Shown: positions 31,463 through 41,500 of the stretch, piece by piece
Position numbering within the stretch: the first letter of the stretch is position 1
Layout of the letters: each line of letters begins with the position of its first letter
NCBI GenBank assembly: GCA_963925495.1
Contig: CAWUST010000044.1
Location: 1-48,653 of the forward strand
Origin: UBA2108 sp963925495
GTDB lineage: Bacteria > Bacteroidota > Bacteroidia > Flavobacteriales_G > Salibacteraceae
Length of the DNA: 48,653 bases
Reading direction: 5' to 3'
The notes under the pieces: model-generated
Told to the model about the DNA's origin: nothing
The model's database searches: none
Seen by the model: only the letters and a program-made list of their open reading frames with translations
Program-made: the position numbers and the translations under genes

Positions 31463-34282
31463 TTGGCAAACTTTGACACTCTAGATACTCGTGACTTTAT
31501 ATTAATAAAAGGAGCAAAAGAACACAACCTAAAAAACATAGATGTAGCTATTCCCAGAAACAAATTTGTAGTGGTTACCGGCCTATCTGGTAGCGGTAAA
31601 TCGTCGCTTGCTTTTGACACCTTATACGCTGAAGGACAGAGACGTTATATTGAAAGCTTATCCCCGTATGCCCGCCAATTTTTAGGCAAAATTGATAAGC
31701 CTGCAGTGGATTATATAAATGGAGTATCCCCTGCCATTGCTATCGAACAAAAAGTAAGTACTAGAAGCTCAAGAAGTACGGTTGGAACCTCCACAGAAAT
31801 TTACGATTATTTTAAATTATTATTTTCAAGAATTGGTAAAACTTACTCCCCTATTTCAGGAAAAGAGGTAAAAAGAGACTCTGCTGTTTCCGTTTATAAT
31901 TTTATTCACTCACAAGAAGCCGGTACGAAAATCATGATTTCGTCACCGCTTATTCTAAATAAGAAAAAAGATTTTGAAATAAAATTACGGGTTTTACAGC
32001 AACAAGGATTTTCCAGATTAATGCACCTTGGCAAACCAGTTTCTTTTGAAAATATAGTAAAAGAAAAAAACCTTAAGCTAAACAAACTCCGCCTTTTAAT
32101 TGACCGAGTTGTAGTAGATCACAGCAATGAAGCCAACCAAAGCAGGATTTCAGATTCTATTGAAATTGCATTTTTTGAAGGAAATAATGAATGCATAATT
32201 ACCCTGGTTGACTCAGAAGGAAAAATTAAAGAATCTACGTTTAGCAATAGATTTGAATTGGACGGAATGAGTTTCGAAGTGCCAAGCGACCATTTCTTTA
32301 CTTTTAATAACCCAGTGGGAGCCTGCAAAAAATGTGAAGGGCTTGGAAAAATTATCGGAATAGACCCTGATTTGGTGATACCCGATAAAAGCAAATCTAT
32401 ATACGATAGTGCTATAGCATGTTGGAGAGGTGAAAAAATGGGACTTTGGTTAGAACGACTAGTTCATGCTTCTCATAATTTTAATTTCCCTGTACACAAA
32501 CCCGTAAAAGACCTTTCTAAAAAAGAATATGAACTTCTTTGGAATGGAAATAAATTCTTTGAAGGACTTTGGACCTTTTTTCAAATGTTGGAAGAAAATG
32601 CCTATAAAATTCAGTATCGGGTTATGTTATCTCGCTATCGTGGAAAAACTCCTTGCACAGAATGTAACGGAACTCGGTTAAGAAAAGATGCCAATTACGT
32701 AAAAATAAACGATCATTCCATTACCGATTTGGTTCTAAAACAAATAAAAGACCTTGATCCCTTTTTCGATTCTCTTAATCTTAAAGGGCAGGATGAGAAA
32801 ATTGCCAAAAGAATTCTTATTGAAATAAAAAATAGAATTCAATACCTAAACGATGTTGGACTGGGCTACTTAACGCTCAATAGATTGTCAGCGACACTTT
32901 CAGGCGGCGAAACCCAACGAATAAATCTTGCCACTTCATTGGGCAGCAGTTTAGTTGGCTCTATGTATATATTAGACGAACCAAGCATTGGCCTGCACCC
33001 CAGAGACACTCAACGGTTAATTAAAATTTTAAAATCGTTACAAGATTTAGGGAATACTGTTTTAATTGTAGAACACGAAGAAGAAGTTATGCAAGCCGCT
33101 GATCAAATTATTGACTTGGGTCCGTTTGCTGGTACAGAAGGAGGCGAACTGGTATTTCAGGGTGGAATTGAGGATATGGGCGACGAAGAAATTTCTTTAA
33201 CCGCTAGGTATTTGACTGGTAGAGAATCCATTGCATTACCTAAAGAAAGAAGAAAATGGCGAAAATCAATCTTAGTTAAAAACGCATCTGAAAACAACCT
33301 AAAAAATATTGATGTTGAATTTCCTTTGGAATGTTTGGTTGTTATTAGCGGAGTAAGCGGTTCCGGAAAAAGTTCTTTAGTGAACAATATACTCTACCCT
33401 GCCCTTAAAAAACTTCATGGTGGCTTCGCGCAATCAACCGGAAAATTTGGTGGAATTGAAGGCGATACAAAGGCAATTGGAAATGTAGAATATGTAAACC
33501 AAAACCCAATTGGAAAAAGTTCAAGATCGAACCCAGTAACTTATGTAAAAGCTTACGACGACATTAGAACTTTATATGCCAACCAAGGACTTAGCAAGAC
33601 AAGAGGTTACAAACCTTCGTTTTTCTCTTTTAATGTAGAGGGTGGAAGATGTGAAACGTGTAAAGGTGAAGGAAAAATTACTGTTGAAATGCAGTTTATG
33701 CCTGACATAAAATTAAAGTGTGATGCTTGCGAAGGCAAACGATTTACCGACGAAGTTTTAGAAGTAGAATACCGGAAAGTTTCTATCAATAAACTCCTGG
33801 AAATGACCATTGATGAAACGCTGTTCTTTTTGAAAGAAGATGATGGCCGTTTAGCTAAAAAAATTACCAAGAAACTACAACCTCTGCACGATGTTGGATT
33901 GGGATATGTCTCACTTGGTCAATCATCCAATACGTTAAGTGGCGGCGAAGCGCAAAGAATTAAACTTGCTTCTTTTCTTATTCAGGGCCAAGCAATAATG
34001 GCAGATAAAAAAACACTCTTCATTTTTGACGAACCTACAACAGGGCTCCATTTTCATGATATTAAAAAACTACTAAAGGCTTTTGATGATTTACTTGTTC
34101 TAGGACATTCCATTATAATAGTAGAGCACAACCAAGATGTTATAAAATGTGCCGATTGGGTAATTGACCTTGGGCCCGAAGGTGGCGAAGAAGGTGGCAA
34201 TCTAGTTTTTGCTGGAACTCCTGAAAACTTGGCGAAAAAGAAGAATTCGTTTACAGGGCAATTTTTAAAGGAAAGGATTTGA
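31463..34282 (+). CDS. uvrA: excinuclease ABC subunit A
   Basis: This is a DNA damage-recognition ATPase of nucleotide excision repair. The first ATPase has GLSGSGKSSLAFDT (Lys46), a Cys4 zinc module with CKKCEGLGKI and CTECNGTRLR, and signature LSGGETQRINLA. The second has GVSGSGKSSLVNNI, zinc ligands CETCKGEGKI and CDACEGKR, signature LSGGEAQRIKLA and Walker B LFIFDEPTTGLHF. I place the start at TTG 31463 (939 residues, the usual length). The frame can extend to TTG 31427, but a -7 box lies in between and no ATG is available before the conserved KGAKEHNLKN. The gene is monocistronic and convergent with comEC. Confidence 0.95.
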   Translation: MANFDTLDTRDFILIKGAKEHNLKNIDVAIPRNKFVVVTGLSGSGKSSLAFDTLYAEGQRRYIESLSPYARQFLGKIDKPAVDYINGVSPAIAIEQKVSTRSSRSTVGTSTEIYDYFKLLFSRIGKTYSPISGKEVKRDSAVSVYNFIHSQEAGTKIMISSPLILNKKKDFEIKLRVLQQQGFSRLMHLGKPVSFENIVKEKNLKLNKLRLLIDRVVVDHSNEANQSRISDSIEIAFFEGNNECIITLVDSEGKIKESTFSNRFELDGMSFEVPSDHFFTFNNPVGACKKCEGLGKIIGIDPDLVIPDKSKSIYDSAIACWRGEKMGLWLERLVHASHNFNFPVHKPVKDLSKKEYELLWNGNKFFEGLWTFFQMLEENAYKIQYRVMLSRYRGKTPCTECNGTRLRKDANYVKINDHSITDLVLKQIKDLDPFFDSLNLKGQDEKIAKRILIEIKNRIQYLNDVGLGYLTLNRLSATLSGGETQRINLATSLGSSLVGSMYILDEPSIGLHPRDTQRLIKILKSLQDLGNTVLIVEHEEEVMQAADQIIDLGPFAGTEGGELVFQGGIEDMGDEEISLTARYLTGRESIALPKERRKWRKSILVKNASENNLKNIDVEFPLECLVVISGVSGSGKSSLVNNILYPALKKLHGGFAQSTGKFGGIEGDTKAIGNVEYVNQNPIGKSSRSNPVTYVKAYDDIRTLYANQGLSKTRGYKPSFFSFNVEGGRCETCKGEGKITVEMQFMPDIKLKCDACEGKRFTDEVLEVEYRKVSINKLLEMTIDETLFFLKEDDGRLAKKITKKLQPLHDVGLGYVSLGQSSNTLSGGEAQRIKLASFLIQGQAIMADKKTLFIFDEPTTGLHFHDIKKLLKAFDDLLVLGHSIIIVEHNQDVIKCADWVIDLGPEGGEEGGNLVFAGTPENLAKKKNSFTGQFLKERI

Positions 34283-34316
34283 TAGTTTTACTCTTGGTGA
34301 GACAATAACTAAATAC

Positions 34317-36311
34317 CTAAAACCCTTCATGCGTTTCAGTAAAATATCCTTGTTTTCGAATATCCCAGTATTGAATTTCGAGTGAATCAAGTGTTGATTT
34401 CCATTTCCTATAAACATTTGGCTTTATGGAGGATGTAAGAATATATACCTGATCTTGCGAATTGGCTACAAACTCCTTTACATCCAAATCTTTAACTGGA
34501 ATTTTATACTTTTTGTTGTTGATTTTATAAGTCAAACTGCCAAGCGAATCCAAGTTAATTGGGGCCAGATTATAATTGGTCGTATTTCTAAGTTTTAAAG
34601 ATGGCGCTATAATATATTTTAGGTCCTCCTCTATTTTATGGAATGTGGTATCCATGTAAATAATAGATTTATCGCCAAAATAAACTTCCACCATTGTGTT
34701 TTTTGAATCATAAACTATAATCCCTTTTTGCAATTGCGTTTTAATTTTCTCTTGTCCAAACGAGGATAAAAGCACTACAAAAACTCCCATAACTGCATAT
34801 AAATTTCTTTTTTTCGGAAAGTCCATAAGCAAGAATAAAAACCCAATAAAAAGATACGAGACAAACAACTGAAGGCCATTAAAACTTATTTGTAAAGGCC
34901 CAGGTGGAATTGAATCAATAAATAAAACCGCTTGATTTATAGCCCAAATAATGTTTCCGTAAATCCAACCTACCCATTCGCCTAAACCAACAAAATGAGA
35001 AGCAATTAAAACAAAACCGCCGCCGAGTTCAACCATAGCTCCAGGAACTACAATCAAATTGGTTAACAAAAACCAAGTGGGAAAAAGTTTGAAGTAATAA
35101 AGAGCCAAAGCAAAGGTTGAAACTTGAGCCGCAAACGATAAACAAACTAAACTCCAAATGTTATAAGTGAGCCATGTTTTCGGATCCCACAATAAAAAAA
35201 GTCGTGGGTATAAAAATATTATTCCAATAACTGCTATGTAGCTTAACTGAAACGATACACTAAATAAAAGCCGAGGATCGTAAAAAAGCATTCCAAATGC
35301 CGATACAAAAATTATATTGTAGATACTTGAACTTCGCCGCAACAGAGCACTAACAGCTATAAGAGAAAACATAAAAGAAGCACGAGTTACTGATGGCGAA
35401 AACCCAGTGATTCCAGCATAGGTGAAAATTAAAGCAATGATTATTAGAGTTTTTAGAATTTGAGATTTTCTGGTTCTGTTTAAAAAGGAAAGAAGGTGTT
35501 TGAGGAATATATAAACCAAACCAACGTGTAATCCGCTTACTGCCAAAACATGCATCGCCCCTGCTCCACTGTATGCCTCTTTAATTTCCGGACTCAAGCT
35601 GGCCTTTTCACCAAAAACCAAGGCTGAACTAATGGAAAATTCATCTCCATGAATATAAAGTCCAATAATGCCCAACAAATATTCTCGTAATGCTGGAAAT
35701 TTACCCTTAAGAGATAAAGGAATTTCGAGCTCAGAATTATACCAATTATCTACAAAAACAGAAAAATACCAGTCGTTTCCTTTGGCATAAGAGGCGTAAT
35801 TGAATTGTCCGGGATTTGTGGGATTTGAAAAAGCTTCAAGTTCATTGGATATGTAAATGACATCCCCTAATTCAGGTAAATTATTGGAATCTTTGAAATA
35901 AGCAATTCCATTTATTTTTTGACCTGTGGAAGTCAAAATCCACTCCACGTCTACTTTACAACTATGGTTTTTAAATTTAGGAGCCGATTTAGTTCTAAAT
36001 ATTCTTAAATCGTCTCCTGCCCCAATTCGTTTAACTAGGTCAACATTGGACTTCGAGTTTTGATTTGTTTTCTGAAAATGAAAAGCACCAATTAATAGAA
36101 AAAGTAAAGAAATAAAAAGTCCAAAAACTATTCGAATCCACCTCGAATCATTTTTCAAACAAATAAGGTAAGAACTAGGAATGCCAAGTAAACTTCCAAG
36201 AAAAAGTATCGCAAGAACCCAATAAGGAATAAACAAAAAAGAGGTAAGAATAATACCGAAGATAAAAGGCAGGAATATGCGAGCGAAGGGGTTAAGTCGG
36301 AAGAAAATCAC
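34317..36311 (-). CDS. comEC: ComEC/Rec2-type DNA-uptake channel
   Basis: An N-terminal membrane block (ARIFLPFIFGIILTSFLFI and further helices to residue 75) and an OB-like extracytoplasmic region (about 90-190) come first. The competence domain follows, with the family motif AGAMHVLAVSGLHVGLVY near residue 250, FTYAGITGFSPSVTRASFMF, and several more helices to about 525. ComEC carries single-strand DNA across the inner membrane during transformation. The metallo-beta-lactamase-like nuclease domain of longer ComEC proteins is absent. The last 120 residues are a short strand-rich remnant (KGIIVYDSKNTMVEVYFGDK), as in other Bacteroidota. The start codon is GTG. Confidence 0.9.
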   Translation of the reverse strand: MIFFRLNPFARIFLPFIFGIILTSFLFIPYWVLAILFLGSLLGIPSSYLICLKNDSRWIRIVFGLFISLLFLLIGAFHFQKTNQNSKSNVDLVKRIGAGDDLRIFRTKSAPKFKNHSCKVDVEWILTSTGQKINGIAYFKDSNNLPELGDVIYISNELEAFSNPTNPGQFNYASYAKGNDWYFSVFVDNWYNSELEIPLSLKGKFPALREYLLGIIGLYIHGDEFSISSALVFGEKASLSPEIKEAYSGAGAMHVLAVSGLHVGLVYIFLKHLLSFLNRTRKSQILKTLIIIALIFTYAGITGFSPSVTRASFMFSLIAVSALLRRSSSIYNIIFVSAFGMLFYDPRLLFSVSFQLSYIAVIGIIFLYPRLFLLWDPKTWLTYNIWSLVCLSFAAQVSTFALALYYFKLFPTWFLLTNLIVVPGAMVELGGGFVLIASHFVGLGEWVGWIYGNIIWAINQAVLFIDSIPPGPLQISFNGLQLFVSYLFIGFLFLLMDFPKKRNLYAVMGVFVVLLSSFGQEKIKTQLQKGIIVYDSKNTMVEVYFGDKSIIYMDTTFHKIEEDLKYIIAPSLKLRNTTNYNLAPINLDSLGSLTYKINNKKYKIPVKDLDVKEFVANSQDQVYILTSSIKPNVYRKWKSTLDSLEIQYWDIRKQGYFTETHEGF

Positions 36312-36372
36312 GAAATAAAGATAGTACTATATTCCGAAAAAAAATATTCATTACTAAATGGACTAAGTTTTA

Positions 36373-36738
36373 TTAATTCAATTCATTACTCTCATTTCTT
36401 TTTTCCTTGTCTCTACCAAGAAAAATAGAATTTAAAAAAGATAAAATAAAACTAAAAAATAAAGCAGACCAAAATCCATCTACCGAAAAACCGGTAACCG
36501 CATAAGCGGCAATTATAATTATTATGGCATTTATTACCAATAAAAAAAGACCAAGAGTTACCACGGTTACAGGAATGGTTAAAAGAATTAGAACCGGTTT
36601 AACTATAGAATTTAAAAAAGCAAGAACCAATGCTACAATAATAGCGGTCATAAATCCATCCAGATGAACACCATCAAGAAACCAGGCTGAAATTACTACT
36701 GCTATGCTGTTTGCGATAATGCGTAAAACAAAACTCAT
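36373..36738 (-). CDS. phage holin family 4-like small membrane protein
   Basis: The 121 residues contain four membrane segments and match the YvlD/phage_holin_4_2 group: NSIAVVISAWFLDGVHLDGF, LAFLNSIVKPVLILLTIPV, then VTLGLFLLVINAIIIIIAAY and FSFILSFLNSIFLG. Despite the family name these are usually chromosomal genes of unknown role, perhaps in envelope stress. No phage genes are near. The start ATG is only 4 bases past a -7 box, so the transcript may have almost no leader. Confidence 0.88.
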   Translation of the reverse strand: MSFVLRIIANSIAVVISAWFLDGVHLDGFMTAIIVALVLAFLNSIVKPVLILLTIPVTVVTLGLFLLVINAIIIIIAAYAVTGFSVDGFWSALFFSFILSFLNSIFLGRDKEKRNESNELN

Positions 36739-36742
36739 GATG

Positions 36743-36750
36743 CAAAAATA
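36743..36750 (-). promoter_or_regulatory. -7 box at the holin-like gene
   Basis: TATTTTTG on the minus strand fits TAnnTTTG and ends 4 bases before ATG 36738. A TTG lies on the same strand at 36776-36774, 23 bases further up, slightly long for a -33 element. Confidence 0.5.
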
Positions 36751-36915
36751 TAAACCTGAACCTATAATTTCACCAAGTGTATTATTGAATTAGGATTAAT
36801 AAACAAAAGTTTCTTTTAATGTTTACATACTATTGTATTATAATTATTTAGCAAATTTCCAGACCATGAAACTCCTATCTATTCAATACTTATCTATGGA
36901 CTTACCTGCGTAATT

Positions 36916-38349
36916 TTATATTGGTGCAACGCCTTGCATCAAATAACCACAGATTAATGCTCCATAGGTTCCTAAAGCATAACCCAATACGGCAAGCAAA
37001 ACTCCTACTGGTGCCAAACTTGAATGAAACGCTGCAGCAACAACAGGAGCAGATGCTGCTCCTCCAATATTGGCTTTACTTCCAACCGCCAAAAAGAAAA
37101 ATGGAGCTTTAATTAACTTAGCAACGATAACTAATAACCCTACATGTACAATCATCCATGCAAAACCAACAAGGAAAATTCCTGGGTTCTCAAAAACCGC
37201 TAAAATGTTCATTTTCATGCCAATAGTAGCAACTAGAATGTAAATAAAAACACTTCCAATTTTACTTGCACCAGCACCCTCGTAGTTCCTAGCCTTTGTA
37301 AAACTCATGGTTATTCCAAAAGCTGTGGCCAATACAATTAACCAAAAGAATCCAGAACCCAAACTGAATTTTTCAGCTAAATACGGGGCATTCACTTTAA
37401 CCCAAGGGGCTATGAGATCTGCACCCAAGTGAGCTAATCCCGTAAAACCTAACCCCATACCAATTATCACCATTAAATCATTAAAACTTGGAATTCTAGC
37501 TATTTTCTGACTAAACTCTTGCATATGATCTTTTAGCGCATTTACTGCACTCGCATCTGCTTTAAAGAATTTGTCAATTTTAGCTGCTTTTCCAACTCCA
37601 AGAAGTAAGAAAAACATCCATACTTCAGCTACAATAATGTCAACAGTAATCATGACAGAATACATACTTCCACTAATAAGATTTCTTTCTTCTTCCTTAA
37701 ATATTTCATACATGGCTGCTTGGTTGGCTCCGCCACCAATCCAACTTCCTGCAACTGTTGTCATTCCTCTCCATACTTCATTTGGTTCAGCACCACCTAC
37801 AATGTCTGGAGAAATGTAGGAGAATAATAAAATGGCTAAAGGGCCACCGATTACCACTCCAACTGTTCCCGTAAAAAACATGATAAGCGCTTTTGGACCC
37901 AATTTAAAAACCTCTTTTAGGTTAATACTAAGAGTGAGTAAAACCAAACTTGCCGGTAGCATATAGCGAGACGCAACGAAATATAATTGTGATTTTCCAA
38001 TAAAGGGAAGCAGTAAACTATTCTCTACTTCATTATTTATAACAAAGTTTTTAAATGAAGTAAAATCGTGAATTGCACTTAAATCAAAACCAGCTGCTGT
38101 TAATGCTAACATCGCTCCTTCCATATCTATCCATTTTGGAGAAATAATGCCTGCAGTACTGAACAAAGAAGGCAGAAAATAACACAATAAAAGTGCTGGT
38201 ATTACTTTATAAAATTTACTAAAAGCAGGAAACTCTGTTGCTTTAAAGATAAACAGTAATAATCCAATTAGAATTCCAAATACAACTGCATCATTAGTTA
38301 TCATAGGAATATTCGATACTACATCTGCTATTACGCTTTCCTTTGCCAT
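36916..38349 (-). CDS. DUF819 membrane protein (YjcL-like, transporter fold)
   Basis: The 477-residue protein has about eleven membrane segments and the DUF819 marks: FGILIGLLLFIFKATEFPAF, a Gly-rich GGANQAAMYEIF after TTVAGSWIG, and KANIGGAASAPVVAAAFHSS near the C-terminus. The duplicated Gly/Ser-rich hairpins resemble sodium-coupled glutamate or peptide carriers of the GltS type. No substrate is proven for the family. It is transcribed alone, with a -7 box 22 bases ahead of ATG 38349. Confidence 0.9.
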   Translation of the reverse strand: MAKESVIADVVSNIPMITNDAVVFGILIGLLLFIFKATEFPAFSKFYKVIPALLLCYFLPSLFSTAGIISPKWIDMEGAMLALTAAGFDLSAIHDFTSFKNFVINNEVENSLLLPFIGKSQLYFVASRYMLPASLVLLTLSINLKEVFKLGPKALIMFFTGTVGVVIGGPLAILLFSYISPDIVGGAEPNEVWRGMTTVAGSWIGGGANQAAMYEIFKEEERNLISGSMYSVMITVDIIVAEVWMFFLLLGVGKAAKIDKFFKADASAVNALKDHMQEFSQKIARIPSFNDLMVIIGMGLGFTGLAHLGADLIAPWVKVNAPYLAEKFSLGSGFFWLIVLATAFGITMSFTKARNYEGAGASKIGSVFIYILVATIGMKMNILAVFENPGIFLVGFAWMIVHVGLLVIVAKLIKAPFFFLAVGSKANIGGAASAPVVAAAFHSSLAPVGVLLAVLGYALGTYGALICGYLMQGVAPI

Positions 38350-38371
38350 ATATTTTGCTTTTGAAAACCGA

Positions 38372-38379
38372 CAAATTTA
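38372..38379 (-). promoter_or_regulatory. -7 box for the DUF819 gene
   Basis: TAAATTTG on the minus strand fits TAnnTTTG, 22 bases before ATG 38349. Confidence 0.55.
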
Positions 38380-38495
38380 ACTGAATCACTTTATTAGAAG
38401 TTATATTCAATTTATATCTCCTTATAATTTTAAAATTTAGGTTTTACAAAATGTTATTTACCTTTAATTATTAAGAAATAAAAATCCAATGAGTA

Positions 38496-38524
38496 TTGGT
38501 AAATTTGTGGTCTATTTATATTTG
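38496..38524 (+). promoter_or_regulatory. promoter of the adhesin - PorP - OmpA-like operon
   Basis: TTG (38496-38498), an 18-base spacer and TATATTTG (38517-38524) form a full -33/-7 pair. A second -7 match, TAAATTTG, overlaps at 38500-38507. The ATG at 38572 lies 47 bases past the box. Confidence 0.75.
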
Positions 38525-38571
38525 GATAACAAAGCAACCCTTTGAGAAAAACAGAGTATACAAATTAGAAT

Positions 38572-41500
38572 ATGCTTAAAAGTTATTGGCTTCTACTAAT
38601 TATAGTTTCTAGTATTTTACCTGTTGTTTCTACAGCGCAAGGGCATTCCCACGCATCCAACACTCAAACGGATTATGCCAGCAAATTCAAATTCATAAAA
38701 AATAAAGGGCAATTTAACGCACACATTCTGTACAAAACGGAAATTCCATCAGGAAATCTATTTATAGAAAACAATCGTTTGGTTTATGATTTTAAGGATT
38801 TGTCCAGTGTTAATCAGAATCACGGACACAGTGCTCCGGTTGATCCAAATTGGAGAAACAATCCAATTAAAGCACATTGTTTTTATGTGAACTTTATAAA
38901 CTCAAATAAAAACTGTCAAATAATAGAAAGTAAAAAATCGGATGGATTCCACAATTATTATTTAGGAAATGACCCAAGCAAATGGGCTTCAGACGTTCCG
39001 TTATTCGAAAGTTTATCCCACAATAATCTTTACCCAAATATTGACATGCATACTGGTAGTTCTGATGGAAAACTAAAGTTTGAATTTGTGGTGAAAGAAG
39101 GTGGCGACCTTAATGACATTGAATTGGAATATGATGGCTTAACGAAAATGCAAATTAAAAAAGGGGAACTGTACCTTTACACAAGCTTGGGTGAAATAGT
39201 GGAAGAACAACCTTATGCTTATCAAATAATTGATGGCGAAGAAGTAGAAGTTAAATGTCATTATTCGATGGTTTTCAATAAAATAAAATTCGATTTACCC
39301 AATGGGTACAATTCTAAATATGAATTAGTAATTGATCCTACTCTAATTTTCTCGACTTATTCTGGTTCATTTTCAGACAACTTTGGTGTAACTGCTACTT
39401 ATGACTCTCAGGGATTTTTATATTCAGGTTCTATTGTTTTTGGAGCTATAGGAAGAGGTTATCCCACTACTCCGGGAGCTTATCAAACTGCTTTTGCTGG
39501 TGGATCTGGAACAGGTGGAGTTGACATTAACATTTCTAAATACGATACCACTGGAACCAAATTTATTTATAGTACTTATTTGGGTGGAAACGAAGACGAA
39601 ATGCCTCACTCCTTGGTGGTAAATAGCCGGGATGAGCTTTACATTTTTGGAACCACAAGCTCTAAAAATTTTCCAACAGATTCACTTTCTTACCAACGAA
39701 ACATGAACAATCCAACATCAAATAACCAAATACGCTTTATTGGTTTAGGCATAACTTATACCCTAGGAACCGATTTGTTTGTGTTTAAATTTAGCGCTGA
39801 CGGAAAAAAGAGAATTGCCAGCACCTACATTGGTGGTTCTAACAATGATGGTGTAAATGACACAACTGTAGTCTTGTCGCACACTCTAAGATACAATTAT
39901 GCCGATGAAATAAGAGGAGAAATCGACATTGACAAAAACGATAATATTTATTTAGCAACATGCACAAATTCACCGGATTTTCCGATGATTGGAAATTCTT
40001 TTGACACAACTTTTAATGGAGGTGGGCAAGATGGAATCATAATTAAAATGACAAATGATTTGGATTCTGTATTTTGGAGTTCGTTCTTAGGAGGTAGCGG
40101 TAGGGACGCTATTTATTCCCTCGCTATAGACAAAGGAGATAACATATATGTTGCTGGTGGAACAACTTCTAAAGACACTATACAATTTAAAACAGGAGCT
40201 AATAAAAACCATTTGGTCTATGGAGGTGGGCGCTCCGATGGATTTCTAACTCATGTTAAAAATGATGGTTCATCCATTCTAAACAGCACCTATTTTGGGA
40301 CAAAACAATACGACCAAATCTACTTTGTTGAACTAGATAGAAAAGGTTTTGTTTATGTCTATGGCCAAACAGAGGACACTACAAATTTCTATTTAAAAAA
40401 TGCCTTATATGGTAAATCTAAAGAAGGTGTTTTCATTTCAAAACTAAGTGCCAAACTCGACACAACTCTTTGGTCAACCTTAATTGGCTCTGGAGGCAAC
40501 ACTAGTACCTTGGCGAGGCCACAACTGGCTCCTTCGGCTTTTTTAGTCGATGTTTGCAATTCAATTTATTATAGTGGATGGGGAGGAGCAACGAATAATT
40601 CTTCTTTAGGAGGAAGTAACTCAATCAACAACAACCTTTCAAGATCTGTTACGGGCATGGACACTACGTCAGACGCTTTCAAAAAAACAACTAACGGAAA
40701 TGACTTTTATTTAGGTGCTATTTCTAGCGATGCTAGCCAACTTTTGTACGGCTCTTTTTACGGAGGAAACCTTTCCAATGAACACGTTGATGGAGGAACT
40801 TCACGATTTGATAAAAAAGGAATTATCTATCAATCTGTTTGTGCTGGATGCGGTGGAAACTCTGATTTCCCAATAAAACCTACCATAGGTGCAGTTTCTT
40901 CGAAAAATAATTCTACTAATTGTAACAATGGAGTTTTCAAAATGGATTTTAAACCTCCTTCCATAATTTCGAATTTTCAAATACAACGCAAAATTTGCCT
41001 GAGAGATTCTATTCTTCTAAAAAATTTAAGTAAAGTGATGAAAACACCTAAGTTTTTCTGGAACTTTGGAAATGGGAGTACCAGTACTAAAAAATCTCCT
41101 AAAGTTTTTTATGACTCGGTTGGAACTTATACCATTCGCTTAATACTAACAGATACCAGCTCGTGTAATGGTATCGATACTGTTTACAAAAAAGTAACTG
41201 TTGAGGCTCCGAATGCTCCAATTACTTTACCGAGTGACACAATTTGTATGGGAAAATCAATTGTTTTGGGGCAAAAGTTAAACCCTTTGCATGATTTTAC
41301 ATGGATGCCCGGTAACTCCTTGGATGATTCTACTAAAATGAATCCGAAAGCCAATCCAACCGCTAGTACCAACTATAAATTAGAGGTTAAAACAGAATCT
41401 TGTATCGATACGGTTTATCAGTTTATCAAGGTTGATTCCTTTATCGTGTCTAGCATTGTATTTCCCGATTCCGTATGCATTCCAGATAGTGTAGAATTGT

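Noticed and set aside
36373..36738. Holin-family gene as evidence of a prophage
   Set aside because: This family is mostly chromosomal and not phage-borne, and no other phage gene is in the window.
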